Shown here: piece after piece, positions 7,817 to 16,527 of the stretch
Layout: the number at the start of each line of letters is the position of its first letter
Position numbering within the stretch: the first letter of the stretch is position 1
Source of the DNA: DATDAW01 sp036524675
GTDB taxonomy: Bacteria; Verrucomicrobiota; Verrucomicrobiia; Chthoniobacterales; DASVRZ01
Reading direction: 5' to 3'
NCBI GenBank assembly: GCA_036524675.1
Contig: DATDBU010000016.1
Span: forward strand, 1-59,274
Length of the DNA stretch: 59,274 bases
Notes under the pieces: model-generated
The model's input: only the letters and a program-made list of their open reading frames with translations
Database searches by the model: none
Told to the model about the DNA's origin: nothing
Translations under genes and position numbers: made by a program

Positions 7817-9124
7817 TCAGAGCTTTTCGTCAGTCTCGATGCGCAGGAGATCGTCCACCGTTTCGCGGCGAGAAATCAGGCGGGCCGCCCCGTCGGTTTC
7901 GAGCATCACCTGCGGAGCGCGGCCGATGGAATTGTAGTTGGAACTCATCGCATACCCATACGCGCCGGCATCGTGCAGCACGAGCAAGTCGCCCGGATTC
8001 GGTTTGGGAAGTGAGCGTGGAGCCAGCAATTCGGAGGAATCGCGGGTAAAAACGTCGCCTGATTCGCAGAGTGGACCGGCGACAACCACAGGTTCGCGCG
8101 GTTCGTCGATGCTGCGGCCCGGAAGCGTAATCCGGTGGAAAGAGCCATACATTGCAGGGCGCAATAGATCGACAAAACCGGCGTCCACCATCGCGAACTT
8201 GGCGCCCGGGCCTTTGGTATTGGTTTCCGTGAATTTCACGTCGGTGATGGACGTCACCAGGATCGCCGTTGACGCGACAAAAAAACGGCCCGGCTCGATT
8301 TCGACACGTATTTCCCGTCCGGCAGCGTTGCAAAGGCGTTCGCGAGACAGCTTCAAGAGTCTGCCTAGGGGAGCAAGATCGAAGTCCGTCCCAGCGCGGT
8401 AATCGTGAGGAATTCCACCACCCAGACTTACGGCATCCACATCCGGAAAGTCCGGGAGAATTTCTGCAAACTCACGTGCGAGTTGGTCGAGGTTTTCGAG
8501 CAATTCATCGATTTTCGGCCCGCTGCCGACGTGGGAATGCAGCATCGCCACGCGGAGCCCGGCTTTTTCTGCTTCCCGCGCAGCTTCTGCCGCGTGCGTA
8601 AACCAAATACCGTGCTTCGAACTGGGGCCGCCGGTGTCGCAAGCGTTCACGTGTCCGTGTCCGAATCCGGGATTGATGCGGAGGGCGATGGGACCGTTGT
8701 AGCCGGAAGACGCGAGGTCGCGGACCATGCCGGGCGAGCCAACGTTTGGCATGAGACTGTTTTCGAGGAGGACTTTCAGGCCGTTATCGCGAAAAACATC
8801 GGCTGTATAAAGGATGATCGGGGGCTGAGAACCCGTGTCGAATCCGGCGCGGATCGCTCGAAGCGCTTCGTTTCCGGAAACGGCATCAATCCAGATGCCT
8901 GCATTGCGGATTTCCTGAAGCACGCGAGTCGCCGGGCAGGCTTTCATCGCAAACCGGGCCTGAAGACCAGGGGCGTCGGTCAACTCGCGAACGGCATCGA
9001 TCTGGCGTCGCAATTGTGCAGCGTCGTAAACCCAGAAGGGCGTTCCGACCTTCGACGCCAGGTCGCGAAGAAGGGGTAGATCGTTTGCTGCGGTGTGATT
9101 ATTGGTAGGCAATTCCAGACTCAT
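7817..9124 (-). CDS. lysA: Diaminopimelate decarboxylase
   Basis: A 435-residue fold-type III PLP enzyme that decarboxylates meso-diaminopimelate to L-lysine in the cytoplasm. The PLP lysine lies in RFAMKACPATRVLQEI. Other family motifs are the glycine-rich SLGGGIPHDY, the ornithine/DAP-decarboxylase EPGRFFVASTAIL, the catalytic-Cys segment GPLCESGDVF and the closing DAGAYGYAMSSNYNS. I chose the ATG at 9124 because the longer frame to 9208 adds residues unlike the family. Diaminopimelate is also a peptidoglycan precursor, so this draws on the cell-wall pool. The gene appears to be transcribed separately from its neighbours. Confidence 0.93.
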   Translation of the reverse strand: MSLELPTNNHTAANDLPLLRDLASKVGTPFWVYDAAQLRRQIDAVRELTDAPGLQARFAMKACPATRVLQEIRNAGIWIDAVSGNEALRAIRAGFDTGSQPPIILYTADVFRDNGLKVLLENSLMPNVGSPGMVRDLASSGYNGPIALRINPGFGHGHVNACDTGGPSSKHGIWFTHAAEAAREAEKAGLRVAMLHSHVGSGPKIDELLENLDQLAREFAEILPDFPDVDAVSLGGGIPHDYRAGTDFDLAPLGRLLKLSRERLCNAAGREIRVEIEPGRFFVASTAILVTSITDVKFTETNTKGPGAKFAMVDAGFVDLLRPAMYGSFHRITLPGRSIDEPREPVVVAGPLCESGDVFTRDSSELLAPRSLPKPNPGDLLVLHDAGAYGYAMSSNYNSIGRAPQVMLETDGAARLISRRETVDDLLRIETDEKL

Positions 9125-9251
9125 TAGGAGCCGGGAAGATTTCCGGTGAACACGACTTACACAAGGGATTTTTAACGAATGGGGCGAATCGCGCCCTGGC
9201 TGCCACATGTCGCTATCCGAAAATGGCTGAGCGGCGAGCCAGATTCGGGGT

Positions 9252-10178
9252 TCAAAAATCGAGTGGTGTCAGCAGCGGCTCGCCTGCGAAATGCGCGGCG
9301 AGATTGCCGAGGACGAGTTTGCCCATGGCTTCGCGAGTCTCGACCGTGCCGCTCGCCGCATGCGGGGCGAGGACGACATTTTTAAGTGTGAAAAACTTGG
9401 GCGAAATTCGCGGTTCATTGTCGAAGACATCCAGCCCCGCCCCTGCGATCCGGCGATTTTCCAGTGCGGAAATGAGAGCCTCTTCGTCCACGACAGAGCC
9501 GCGTGCGACGTTGATCAGCATGCCTTTCGGGCCGAGCGCGTCGAGAACTCGCGCGTTGACAATGTGCCGAGACGATTCGCCGCCACTGGCTGTAATGATC
9601 AGGAAATCTGAATCGGCCGCCAGTTTCTCGATATCAGGAACGAACTGAAACGGCACGTCCGCCGGTTTGCGGTTGGTGTAGGAAATCGTCATGTCCAGCG
9701 CCATGAGCCTGCGAGCCAGGGCCTTGCCTATGCTGCCGAGGCCGAGTATTCCCACTTTTTTGCCGGTCACACGGCGGGTGAGGGGAAAGGAGGACCAGGA
9801 CGGATTGCCAGAACGCACGAATTGATCACCCGCGACGGTCTGTCGCGATAACGCTATCAGCAATGCCAATGCCTGGTCGGCCACGTCGTCGGTCAGTACG
9901 CCCTGCGTCGTTGCCACGGCGATCCCGCGCCGCTTTGCTTCCGGCAGGTCGATCGCATCCACGCCGACGCCGAAAACGCTGATGATTTCGACAGCAGGCA
10001 GTTTTTCCAGGACCGACGCGCTCACTCCGGTCGGACCATTGGTCGCGATGGCGCGGATATTGGGGCCGTGCTTTTCCAAATCGGGATTTTCCCAGAAACG
10101 ATGCACAACATATTGATCCTCAAGTGCTTTGCTGATGATCGCCAAAGGTGCCAGCGCCAGGATTTCGATTTTGTTCAT
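9252..10178 (-). CDS. D-isomer-specific 2-hydroxyacid dehydrogenase (GhrB/2-ketogluconate reductase-like)
   Basis: A 308-residue NAD(P)-dependent reductase. The Rossmann motif is VGILGLGSIGKALARRL, the catalytic Arg region is LINVARGSVVDEEAL, and the catalytic His is in LAPHAASGTVETREAMG. Such enzymes reduce glyoxylate, hydroxypyruvate or 2-keto-D-gluconate. Its ATG overlaps the stop of the LacI-type regulator (ATGA), so the two form an operon. The divergent neighbour resembles 5-ketogluconate reductase. That context favours a ketogluconate substrate over glyoxylate, but the sequence alone does not decide. Confidence 0.88.
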   Translation of the reverse strand: MNKIEILALAPLAIISKALEDQYVVHRFWENPDLEKHGPNIRAIATNGPTGVSASVLEKLPAVEIISVFGVGVDAIDLPEAKRRGIAVATTQGVLTDDVADQALALLIALSRQTVAGDQFVRSGNPSWSSFPLTRRVTGKKVGILGLGSIGKALARRLMALDMTISYTNRKPADVPFQFVPDIEKLAADSDFLIITASGGESSRHIVNARVLDALGPKGMLINVARGSVVDEEALISALENRRIAGAGLDVFDNEPRISPKFFTLKNVVLAPHAASGTVETREAMGKLVLGNLAAHFAGEPLLTPLDF

Positions 10179-11224
10179 AGTTGGATTTTCGTTGTGCCGC
10201 GTTCGATCAACCGGAATCCGAGGTCAATACTGCGCTCGACGGAGGCCGTTTTTCCTTCGAAATGGCTGATGAGAAGTTCGCCCGCGAGACGGCCCATTTC
10301 GCGGCGCGGCGTTGCGATGGAGCTGATGGCTGGCGTGACTTCACTGGCAATTTCGAGATCGTTAAAGCCGAGAAGGGCGATCTGTTCGGGCACTTTGATT
10401 GAGCGCCGCTGGCATTCGAACAGCGTGCCTGCCGCGAGATCGTCGTTGCCGAAAAAAATCGCGTCTGTCCCGGGCTGCCTCTCCAGAAGCCGGATGAGGA
10501 GCTGGCGCCCGAGACCAATGGAGGACGGACCGTCTGAGCTCTCGACCAAGCCTTCCGGCAAACCCAGCGTCTTTAAAGCGTTCTGAAAACCGTGAATGCG
10601 CCGGACGCTGCGGCTGTCGAGTTCTGCCAGCGTGCCGATGTAAGCAATACTTCGCCGTCCAAGACTCGCCAGATAATTGGCCGCCGTGATCCCAACTGCC
10701 TCGTGCGAAAAACCGACGCTGCGGTCAACGGGTATGCCGCCGGTATCCATCACTTCGACGACCGGAATTTTCGCCTGTTTGAGCCGGGCGACCGTTGATG
10801 GAGTGTGATCGATGCCGGAAAGGATGATGCCGCGCGGGTTCCAGCCGAGAAGATTCGTAACGAGCGTTTCTTCGGTGCCGACGAGGTATTCCGTGCACGA
10901 AACGAGGATTTCAAAACCGGCTTGCGGCAGCACGGAATAGAGACCGTCGAGAAGCGGCACGTAAACGGAGTGATGCAGCGTTGGCAAAATGACGGGAATG
11001 AGGGGCACGCCTCCTGATGCGAGGCCGCTGGCTGCGCGATTTTGCACGTAGCCAATGCGGGCGACCGCTTCGAGGATGCGCGTGCGAAGCGGCTCGGCAA
11101 CCAGATGTGGTTTGTTGAGGGCGCGGGAGACGGTCATCATTCCGACGCCGAGATCGTGGGCGACATCTTTCAAAGTGACCCTGTGAGTGAGTCTGGGAGA
11201 GGTTTTTGGAATTTTCGAGGACAT
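10175..11224 (-). CDS. LacI-family transcriptional repressor (GntR/IdnR-like)
   Basis: A 349-residue regulator. Residues about 15-70 form the LacI helix-turn-helix and hinge (TLKDVAHDLGVGMMTVSRALN, then YVQNRAASGLASG). The rest is a periplasmic-binding-protein-like sugar-sensing domain. ATG at 11224 is chosen over the TTG one codon earlier. It is first in an operon with the hydroxyacid dehydrogenase and divergent from the SDR gene. A perfect palindrome 14 bases upstream of its start is the likely operator, which would give autoregulation and control of both directions. The ligand is unknown; gluconate or a ketogluconate is plausible. Confidence 0.9.
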   Translation of the reverse strand: MSSKIPKTSPRLTHRVTLKDVAHDLGVGMMTVSRALNKPHLVAEPLRTRILEAVARIGYVQNRAASGLASGGVPLIPVILPTLHHSVYVPLLDGLYSVLPQAGFEILVSCTEYLVGTEETLVTNLLGWNPRGIILSGIDHTPSTVARLKQAKIPVVEVMDTGGIPVDRSVGFSHEAVGITAANYLASLGRRSIAYIGTLAELDSRSVRRIHGFQNALKTLGLPEGLVESSDGPSSIGLGRQLLIRLLERQPGTDAIFFGNDDLAAGTLFECQRRSIKVPEQIALLGFNDLEIASEVTPAISSIATPRREMGRLAGELLISHFEGKTASVERSIDLGFRLIERGTTKIQL

Positions 11225-11237
11225 CAAAGATTTAGTT

Positions 11238-11251
11238 TGATAGCGCTATCA
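11238..11251. promoter_or_regulatory. Likely LacI-family operator between the regulator and the SDR gene
   Basis: TGATAGCGCTATCA is a perfect 14-bp palindrome with the central CG expected for LacI-family operators. It lies 13 bases from the regulator's ATG and 38 bases from the SDR start, inside a 65-bp divergent region, so one bound dimer could control both promoters. Confidence 0.75.
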
Positions 11252-11289
11252 TTCCATGCTCTTTTCCGGGCGGCAACCCGATATTTTGC

Positions 11290-12054
11290 ATGAAACGTTC
11301 CCTCTTCGACCTATTCGATAAACGCATCCTCATCACCGGTTCCAACGGCGGTCTCGGTTTCGAACTCGCCCGGGGCCTCGCCCAAAATGGTGCCCGCGTG
11401 ATCCTCAACGGGCGTAATCCGGAAAAACTCGGGCAGGCAGTCGAAAAGTTGCTTGCCGAAGATCTTCTGGTGGAGGGCTCAGCGTTCGACGTCACCGATG
11501 AAACATCTATCATCGCCGCCGTCGCCGAGCTCGACTCCTCCGGTCCCATCGATTGTCTGGTCAATAATGCAGGCATCCAACGCCGCGTCCGGCTCGATGA
11601 AGTCGAAATCGCCACGTGGAACGAAGTCATCAACACGAATCTCACCAGCGCCATGCTGGTCTCTCGGGAAGTCGTCAAAGGAATGATCCGGCGGGAGGCC
11701 GGAAAGATCGTTAACATTTGCTCGTTGATGTCTGACGCCGGGCGCAGAACCACGGGCCCGTACACGGCGGCCAAGGGCGGTTTGAAAATGCTTACAAAGG
11801 CGATGTGCGCGGATTGGGCGCCGTACAATATTCAGATCAACGGGATTGGTCCGGGCTATTTCATCACGGAAATGACGCAGACACTCGCGGACAATCCCGA
11901 GTTTGACCGATGGGTCAAGGACCGCACTCCGGCGCGCCGCTGGGGCACTCCTGCCGAACTCGCCGGCGCCACGGTTTTCTTCTGCAGCGACGCCTCATCC
12001 TTTGTTAACGGACAAATTCTCTACGTGGACGGCGGGATGATTTCTGTGCTGTAA
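11290..12054 (+). CDS. SDR oxidoreductase, gluconate 5-dehydrogenase-like
   Basis: A 254-residue classical short-chain dehydrogenase. The cofactor motif is ITGSNGGLGFELARGL near residue 16, then LVNNAGIQRR, the catalytic Ser in NICSLMSDAG, and the Tyr/Lys pair in GPYTAAKGGLK. The C-terminal FVNGQILYVDGGMISVL is the usual SDR ending. Overall it resembles IdnO/Gno enzymes that interconvert D-gluconate and 5-keto-D-gluconate. The divergent LacI regulator and 2-hydroxyacid dehydrogenase support a gluconate/ketogluconate role. Other sugar acids remain possible. Confidence 0.86.
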   Translation: MKRSLFDLFDKRILITGSNGGLGFELARGLAQNGARVILNGRNPEKLGQAVEKLLAEDLLVEGSAFDVTDETSIIAAVAELDSSGPIDCLVNNAGIQRRVRLDEVEIATWNEVINTNLTSAMLVSREVVKGMIRREAGKIVNICSLMSDAGRRTTGPYTAAKGGLKMLTKAMCADWAPYNIQINGIGPGYFITEMTQTLADNPEFDRWVKDRTPARRWGTPAELAGATVFFCSDASSFVNGQILYVDGGMISVL

Positions 12055-12181
12055 CCAGCGTCGCCGATTTGACGCGCGCAAAGGGTTGGAAGGGCGGGCG
12101 ATCTGTTCCCGAAGGCCATGTTCTCGCAGTCCTGATTTGTCTCTCGACCATCCATGCTTTTTCCTATCCGTGCACGGCGTT

Positions 12182-13177
12182 TCACTCCGTCCCGAAGGAG
12201 AGGCCGAGTTTGCGCAGATATTGGCGGTAGGCGATGGCGAGACGATCGGAACGGAGGTGAAGTTCCTCGGCGAGGTCGAGCGGGACGCGCTCGGGGCGTT
12301 GAGATTCCACGATAGGTTTATCCTGCGAAATGATCGTATCCTGGAATGCGGCAATTTCCGAAGCGGGGACGTCATGGGCGTAGTTCATCATCGTCACGAA
12401 CCAGCCGATGCTCGAGGTCTCGTGCACGGGCGTAATCGCATAGAGGAGCGTCATGATGTTAGAGCCCTGTTTTTTCCGGAGATAGACGCAGAACGGATTC
12501 AACACGCCGTAATCGTAAAAAACTTTTCCGCCTTTTCCCGAGCCATCGGGATTTGGCTGAAAAATGCCGATGTTAGGAGCGAAAAGGCCTTCGCCGAGCG
12601 GCTCGACGTTGTAATCATCGATGACCGCCTGGTCGGGAGTGCCAAGATAACCCTCGTGCACAAATGGCAGATGGGCGACATCGAGAAAGTTTTCGATCAA
12701 GCGCGTGACTCCGGCGGCGACGAAGTAGGGGCCGCTTCTTACCTGGCGAAACGCGGCGTCATCCAATTCCGGCAGATGGGGCAGAGGCCCCGAGTTGTCA
12801 CCTAGGGAGACCCAGATCAAACCAGCAACCTCCGCGCAAGCGTAGGTGCGGACCCGCGCCTTGGGCGGCGGTTTCAGGGTCGGATGTGCGGGAATATGGA
12901 CGCAGGCGCCTGAGGGGTCGTACGTCCAGCCGTGATACGCGCATTGGAGCCTGCAGCCGTCGACGATTTTGCCGAGCGAAAGCCGGACACCGCGATGAAT
13001 GCATAAATCCTGCCAGGCGATGACGGTGTCGTTATTTCGCCACAGAATCAAATCCTCGCCAAGGAGATTGCGTTTCACCAACTCGCCGGCTGGGATATCG
13101 GCGGATGCGGCAACGACGTGCCAGCCGCGATGAACAATCGGATCCTCAGCGGGGCCGGTTTTTGAAAGCGGGACCAT
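12182..13177 (-). CDS. Rieske non-heme iron oxygenase, alpha subunit (VanA-like)
   Basis: A 331-residue oxygenase. The Rieske [2Fe-2S] ligands are in CIHRGVRLSLG and CAYHGWTYDPSG (CxH...CxxH). The mononuclear iron site is in NFLDVAHLPFVHEG (D/E-x2-H-x4-H). The family hydroxylates or O-demethylates aromatic or alicyclic compounds using electrons from a separate reductase, which is not visible nearby. The start at 13177 puts the HRGWHVVAAS segment near the N-terminus as usual. It is divergent from a VOC-fold gene, a frequent partner in aromatic catabolism. The substrate cannot be assigned. Confidence 0.87.
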   Translation of the reverse strand: MVPLSKTGPAEDPIVHRGWHVVAASADIPAGELVKRNLLGEDLILWRNNDTVIAWQDLCIHRGVRLSLGKIVDGCRLQCAYHGWTYDPSGACVHIPAHPTLKPPPKARVRTYACAEVAGLIWVSLGDNSGPLPHLPELDDAAFRQVRSGPYFVAAGVTRLIENFLDVAHLPFVHEGYLGTPDQAVIDDYNVEPLGEGLFAPNIGIFQPNPDGSGKGGKVFYDYGVLNPFCVYLRKKQGSNIMTLLYAITPVHETSSIGWFVTMMNYAHDVPASEIAAFQDTIISQDKPIVESQRPERVPLDLAEELHLRSDRLAIAYRQYLRKLGLSFGTE

Positions 13178-13392
13178 GCGTCGGGCAAAGCGATTTCCGT
13201 GCCGGAAGATGTTTCGAACATGTGTTTCACCATGAAGTCACTCAACGGGACGCAACGAATTTTTCGACATGACCGGTTTGTGTGCTCAATCTGGTCGAAA
13301 AGGGCGCCGAATACCGTTGTCGCTCCTTTTTTAACCTCCCAAGCAACCAGTTTCAGGTTGGCGGTAACCCGTGCTTCCCCTAAGACAGTGCC

Positions 13393-13797
13393 ATGAGCAC
13401 CATTACTGGATTTCATCACATTGCCCTTCGAGCCGCGGATTTTGAAGGGGCGTGTCGGTTCTATACCGATGTTTTAGGGTTTAAGAAAAAGATTTCCTGG
13501 GGCGAAGGGGACCGGCGGGGTGTGATGTTTGATACGGGCGACGGAAACTATGTGGAGATTTTTGCCGGCGGCTCCGGGACGCCTCAGGCGGACAGTGTGA
13601 TCCTTCATGTCGCGTTCCGGACGGACGACACGGCGGGTCTGCTGGAGCGGGTGCGCGCAGCGGGCCGCGAAGTGACTGAAGAGACGAGGGTCGTCGATAT
13701 TCAATCTGCGGAAATGGGGGTTGTGCCAGTTAAAATCGCGTTTTTCAAAGGGCCAACGGGGGAGATTATCGAGCTATTTGAGAACGCCGTTACGTAA
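13393..13797 (+). CDS. VOC-superfamily protein (glyoxalase/dioxygenase fold)
   Basis: A 134-residue protein with two beta-alpha-beta-beta-beta modules. The first is GFHHIALRAADFEGACRFY, with a metal His; the second ends in VKIAFFKGPTGEIIELFE, with a metal Glu. It could be a glyoxalase-I-like lyase, a ring-cleavage-like enzyme or an immunity-type binding protein. Divergence from the Rieske oxygenase hints at a small catabolic unit, but the 215-base gap shows no obvious shared operator. The ATG fits the fold start. Confidence 0.82.
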   Translation: MSTITGFHHIALRAADFEGACRFYTDVLGFKKKISWGEGDRRGVMFDTGDGNYVEIFAGGSGTPQADSVILHVAFRTDDTAGLLERVRAAGREVTEETRVVDIQSAEMGVVPVKIAFFKGPTGEIIELFENAVT

Positions 13798-13829
13798 CAA
13801 GGGAACGCATTCCTGCGCCTGAACTTTAC

Positions 13830-13882
13830 CTTTAACTTACTCTGCGAGACCGCTAACAGCATTGTCGCAGAGCAGGTTAAAG
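13830..13882. terminator. Long inverted repeat between convergent genes
   Basis: Arms at 13830-13847 and 13865-13882 pair at 16 of 18 positions (CTTTAACTTACTCTGCGA against TCGCAGAGCAGGTTAAAG) around a 17-base loop. It lies just after the VOC stop and before the MFS stop. The stem would act on both strands, so it is a likely bidirectional terminator, although the long stem without a strict T-tract also fits a REP-type element. Confidence 0.55.
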
Positions 13883-13980
13883 TTAAAGAGCAGGAACAAT
13901 GAAGCTATCGCAGCCAAATAACGCCAAGCTAGTGGGCGACGTATTGCTGGCTTCACTGTAGCCGAGGCCTGCCTGGAGTT

Positions 13981-15186
13981 TTAACCGGCCAATTGCCGGC
14001 GAAGAACCGTGACGCCAAATGTCGAAATGACGGCTCCGAAAACCAAAACGACCATCATGGCATGCGGGAGTCCGGCCGCGGCGCTCAATGCGCCGATCAT
14101 TGGCGGACCTGCCAGAAAACCGAAGTAGCCAATGGTCGTTACCGTTGCCATGCCGGGGCCCGCGCCAGATTCGTGAGCGCGGCCCGCGGCCACAAAAAGG
14201 ATTGGCACCCAGTTGGAAATGGCGAGTCCAGCCACGAGCAGCCCTGCAAAGGTTGCGGGCCATACGGGCACAAAAATGAGGATACACAGACCAGCCATCA
14301 TGAGAATGCCGGTGAGTCGAAAGACCCTGGTAGGCGTCATTTTTCGAATCGCCCAATCACCGATGAGTCTGCCGGTTGCCATGGAAAAACAAAAGACGGC
14401 GTAAGCGAGCGGAGCCACGGATTCCGAAGCGCCGGCAACGCTGCGGGCATATACGGCACCCCAGTCCATCATCACGCCTTCGGCGAAGAGGGCCATGAAC
14501 GCCAAAAAGCCGAGCCAGCGTAAAGTAGGATTTGGCCACTGGAATCCAGTAGGAGGTGTACGTTCCGACACGGGATCGGGCATCAACCGGCCGGAAGTCA
14601 GAGCGACGCACAACAGGAGTGCCGCCGCCACGGAAGTTGTTAGAAGGATGCTGCTTACACCGTGCTTAATGCAGAGGCTGGCGAGGAACGCAGCGATGAG
14701 ACCACCCAGACTCCACAACGCTTGAAATGACGAGTTGATTGGGCGCCGGACGGCATTTTCGACCGTGATTGCTTGAACATTCACGCCCACGTCCAGTGCG
14801 CCTTTGAATGCTCCGAACAGCGATGCCGCAGCGACAAAAAGGCCGAATGAGGGCGCGAGAGCCAGCAGCGGCAGGACCAGGCAAACCGTAATTGCACCCG
14901 CGACGGCAACGCGCTGGCTTCCAAACCGGGCGATCAGATTTCCCGCAAGTGGCATGGAAATGACGCATCCGACGACCATGCCCAGCAGCGCCTGGCTTAG
15001 TCCGGCGTCAGTAACGCCAAAATGTTGTTTAAAGGTGGGAATCAGCGCCGCCCACGTGCCAAACGCGATGCCGTCCAGCAGGAAGAACGTTGAAGCTGCC
15101 CATCGCGCAGCCGAGTGAGAGATGGAAGTGCGTGGCGAAACAGCAGGACTTTCTTCACGAAGGACGGGCGCCGGAGCGAGAGACAT
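13981..15186 (-). CDS. MFS transporter (YbjJ-like)
   Basis: A 401-residue protein with about 12 membrane helices. The inter-helix loop 2-3 motif is seen in PLAGNLIARFGSQRVAVAG, and the second half repeats it around GRLIGDWAIRKMTPTRVF. It resembles the fucose/YbjJ branch of the major facilitator superfamily. The substrate is unknown. It is preceded on the same strand by an aldo-keto reductase 160 bases upstream, with hairpins between them, so co-transcription is doubtful. Confidence 0.85.
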   Translation of the reverse strand: MSLAPAPVLREESPAVSPRTSISHSAARWAASTFFLLDGIAFGTWAALIPTFKQHFGVTDAGLSQALLGMVVGCVISMPLAGNLIARFGSQRVAVAGAITVCLVLPLLALAPSFGLFVAAASLFGAFKGALDVGVNVQAITVENAVRRPINSSFQALWSLGGLIAAFLASLCIKHGVSSILLTTSVAAALLLCVALTSGRLMPDPVSERTPPTGFQWPNPTLRWLGFLAFMALFAEGVMMDWGAVYARSVAGASESVAPLAYAVFCFSMATGRLIGDWAIRKMTPTRVFRLTGILMMAGLCILIFVPVWPATFAGLLVAGLAISNWVPILFVAAGRAHESGAGPGMATVTTIGYFGFLAGPPMIGALSAAAGLPHAMMVVLVFGAVISTFGVTVLRRQLAG

Positions 15187-15242
15187 AGTTTTTTAAACCT
15201 GCTCCCGCCGAAGTGATTCATCCAATGGCGTCTTTTCATCGT

Positions 15243-15265
15243 GGTAATAAACGGCGGTTATTACC
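15243..15265. promoter_or_regulatory. Perfect inverted repeat upstream of the MFS gene
   Basis: GGTAATAA at 15243-15250 and TTATTACC at 15258-15265 are perfectly complementary with a 7-base spacer, 57 bases upstream of the transporter start. AT-rich half-sites spaced by about 1.5 helical turns suit a regulator-binding site. A weak hairpin is the alternative. Confidence 0.4.
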
Positions 15266-15283
15266 GTCGCGGGTTGCGTTTAC

Positions 15284-15303
15284 GGCAGGCCGGAAAGCCT
15301 GCC
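15284..15303. terminator. Short GC hairpin after the aldo-keto reductase
   Basis: GGCAGGC (15284-15290) and GCCTGCC (15297-15303) form a 7-bp GC-rich stem with a 6-base loop, 42 bases beyond the aldo-keto reductase stop on the minus strand. A T-rich run follows only on the + side, so its direction of action is uncertain. Confidence 0.4.
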
Positions 15304-15345
15304 ATGTTTTCTGGGTATGCCGAGTCGGTCGCCGGAGGCGTCCGG

Positions 15346-16377
15346 CTAGACCGGGGCCGGGTTTCGTTCCGTGAAGCCCCGCTGGTGGAAATACGGGTAG
15401 GGGAGCGGGACAGCGCTGGCAGCATCGAGTTTGGCGATTTGCTCTTTGGTGAGCGCCCAGCCAACGGCGCCCAGGTTGTCGCGGAGTTGCTGCTCGTTCC
15501 GGGCGCCGATGATCAACGTCGAGACCGTGGGACGGGAGAGAAGCCAGTTCAACGCGATTTGCGGGACAGTTTTGCCCGTTTCCGCGGCAACTTCGTCAAG
15601 GGCGTCCACCACATTGTAAAGATATTCGTCGGCGACCTGCGGTCCGATATCGCGGACAAGCTGCGACTGGAGGCGACTGTTTTCCGGGAGCGGCTGGCTG
15701 CGGCGAATCCTGCCGGTGAGGCGTCCCCAGCCGAGAGGGCTCCAGACGACGGCGCCGACTTTTTGGTCGAGGCCCAAAGGCATGAGTTCCCACTCGTAGT
15801 CGCGGCCAACCAGCGAGTAGTAGGCTTGATGGGCGACATAGCGGGTCCAACCGTATTTTTCTGAAATGGCGAGGGATTTAGCCAGGTGCCAACCGGAGAA
15901 ATTCGAGACACCGAGGTAACGAATTTTACCGGCTTTCACGAAGCCATCGAGTGTCGAGAGAGTTTCTTCGACAGGGGTGATGGCGTCGAAACCGTGGAGT
16001 TGAAACAAGTCGATGTAGTCGGTGCCGAGACGTTTCAGAGTGGCATCCAGAGTAGTGGTGAGATGGAACCGGGAAGAGCCGACTTCGTTCGGGCCTTCTC
16101 CAAAACGAAAAGTTGCTTTGGTTGAAATGAGGACTTTGTCGCGGCGTCCTTTAATGGTCTGACCCAGGATTTCTTCGGAAAGCCCTCTCGAATAGACGTC
16201 TGCGGAGTCGAACATATTGACGCCGGCCTCGAGGCAGACGTCGACGAGGCGGGTAGCTTCGGCGACATCGCTGGCGCCCCAGGCTTTGAAAAATTCGTTT
16301 CCACCGCCAAACGTGCCGGTGCCAAAAGTGAGAACAGGGACTTTGAGGCCGGAGCCGCCGAGTTGTCTGAATTCCAT
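15346..16377 (-). CDS. Aldo/keto reductase
   Basis: A 343-residue TIM-barrel NADPH-dependent reductase. The catalytic Asp and Tyr are in FDSADVYSRGLSEEILG, the Lys in VLISTKATFRFG and the His in LFQLHGFDAI. The cofactor-binding end is VSTLIIGARNEQQLRDNL. The YajO/YghZ-like branch acts on a range of aldehydes and sugars. No neighbour fixes the substrate. Length is typical. Confidence 0.9.
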   Translation of the reverse strand: MEFRQLGGSGLKVPVLTFGTGTFGGGNEFFKAWGASDVAEATRLVDVCLEAGVNMFDSADVYSRGLSEEILGQTIKGRRDKVLISTKATFRFGEGPNEVGSSRFHLTTTLDATLKRLGTDYIDLFQLHGFDAITPVEETLSTLDGFVKAGKIRYLGVSNFSGWHLAKSLAISEKYGWTRYVAHQAYYSLVGRDYEWELMPLGLDQKVGAVVWSPLGWGRLTGRIRRSQPLPENSRLQSQLVRDIGPQVADEYLYNVVDALDEVAAETGKTVPQIALNWLLSRPTVSTLIIGARNEQQLRDNLGAVGWALTKEQIAKLDAASAVPLPYPYFHQRGFTERNPAPV

Positions 16378-16527
16378 AGGGCATTGACGCTGGCACGCGT
16401 TGCATTGCTATGCAACCGGCGCGCGCGATTTTTCAAAGCGTCGTGAGACCATTCAACGAAAGGAACGGGAAGAGGCGACGACATTGCTTTCTTTGTAGTC
16501 TTTGGGTTTTCTGGTGGCAGCCAAACC

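Noticed and set aside
13075..13419. Possible frameshifted N-terminus of the Rieske oxygenase
   Set aside because: The out-of-frame stretch has EIALPDAW, which looks suggestive, but the in-frame ATG at 13177 already gives a complete Rieske domain.
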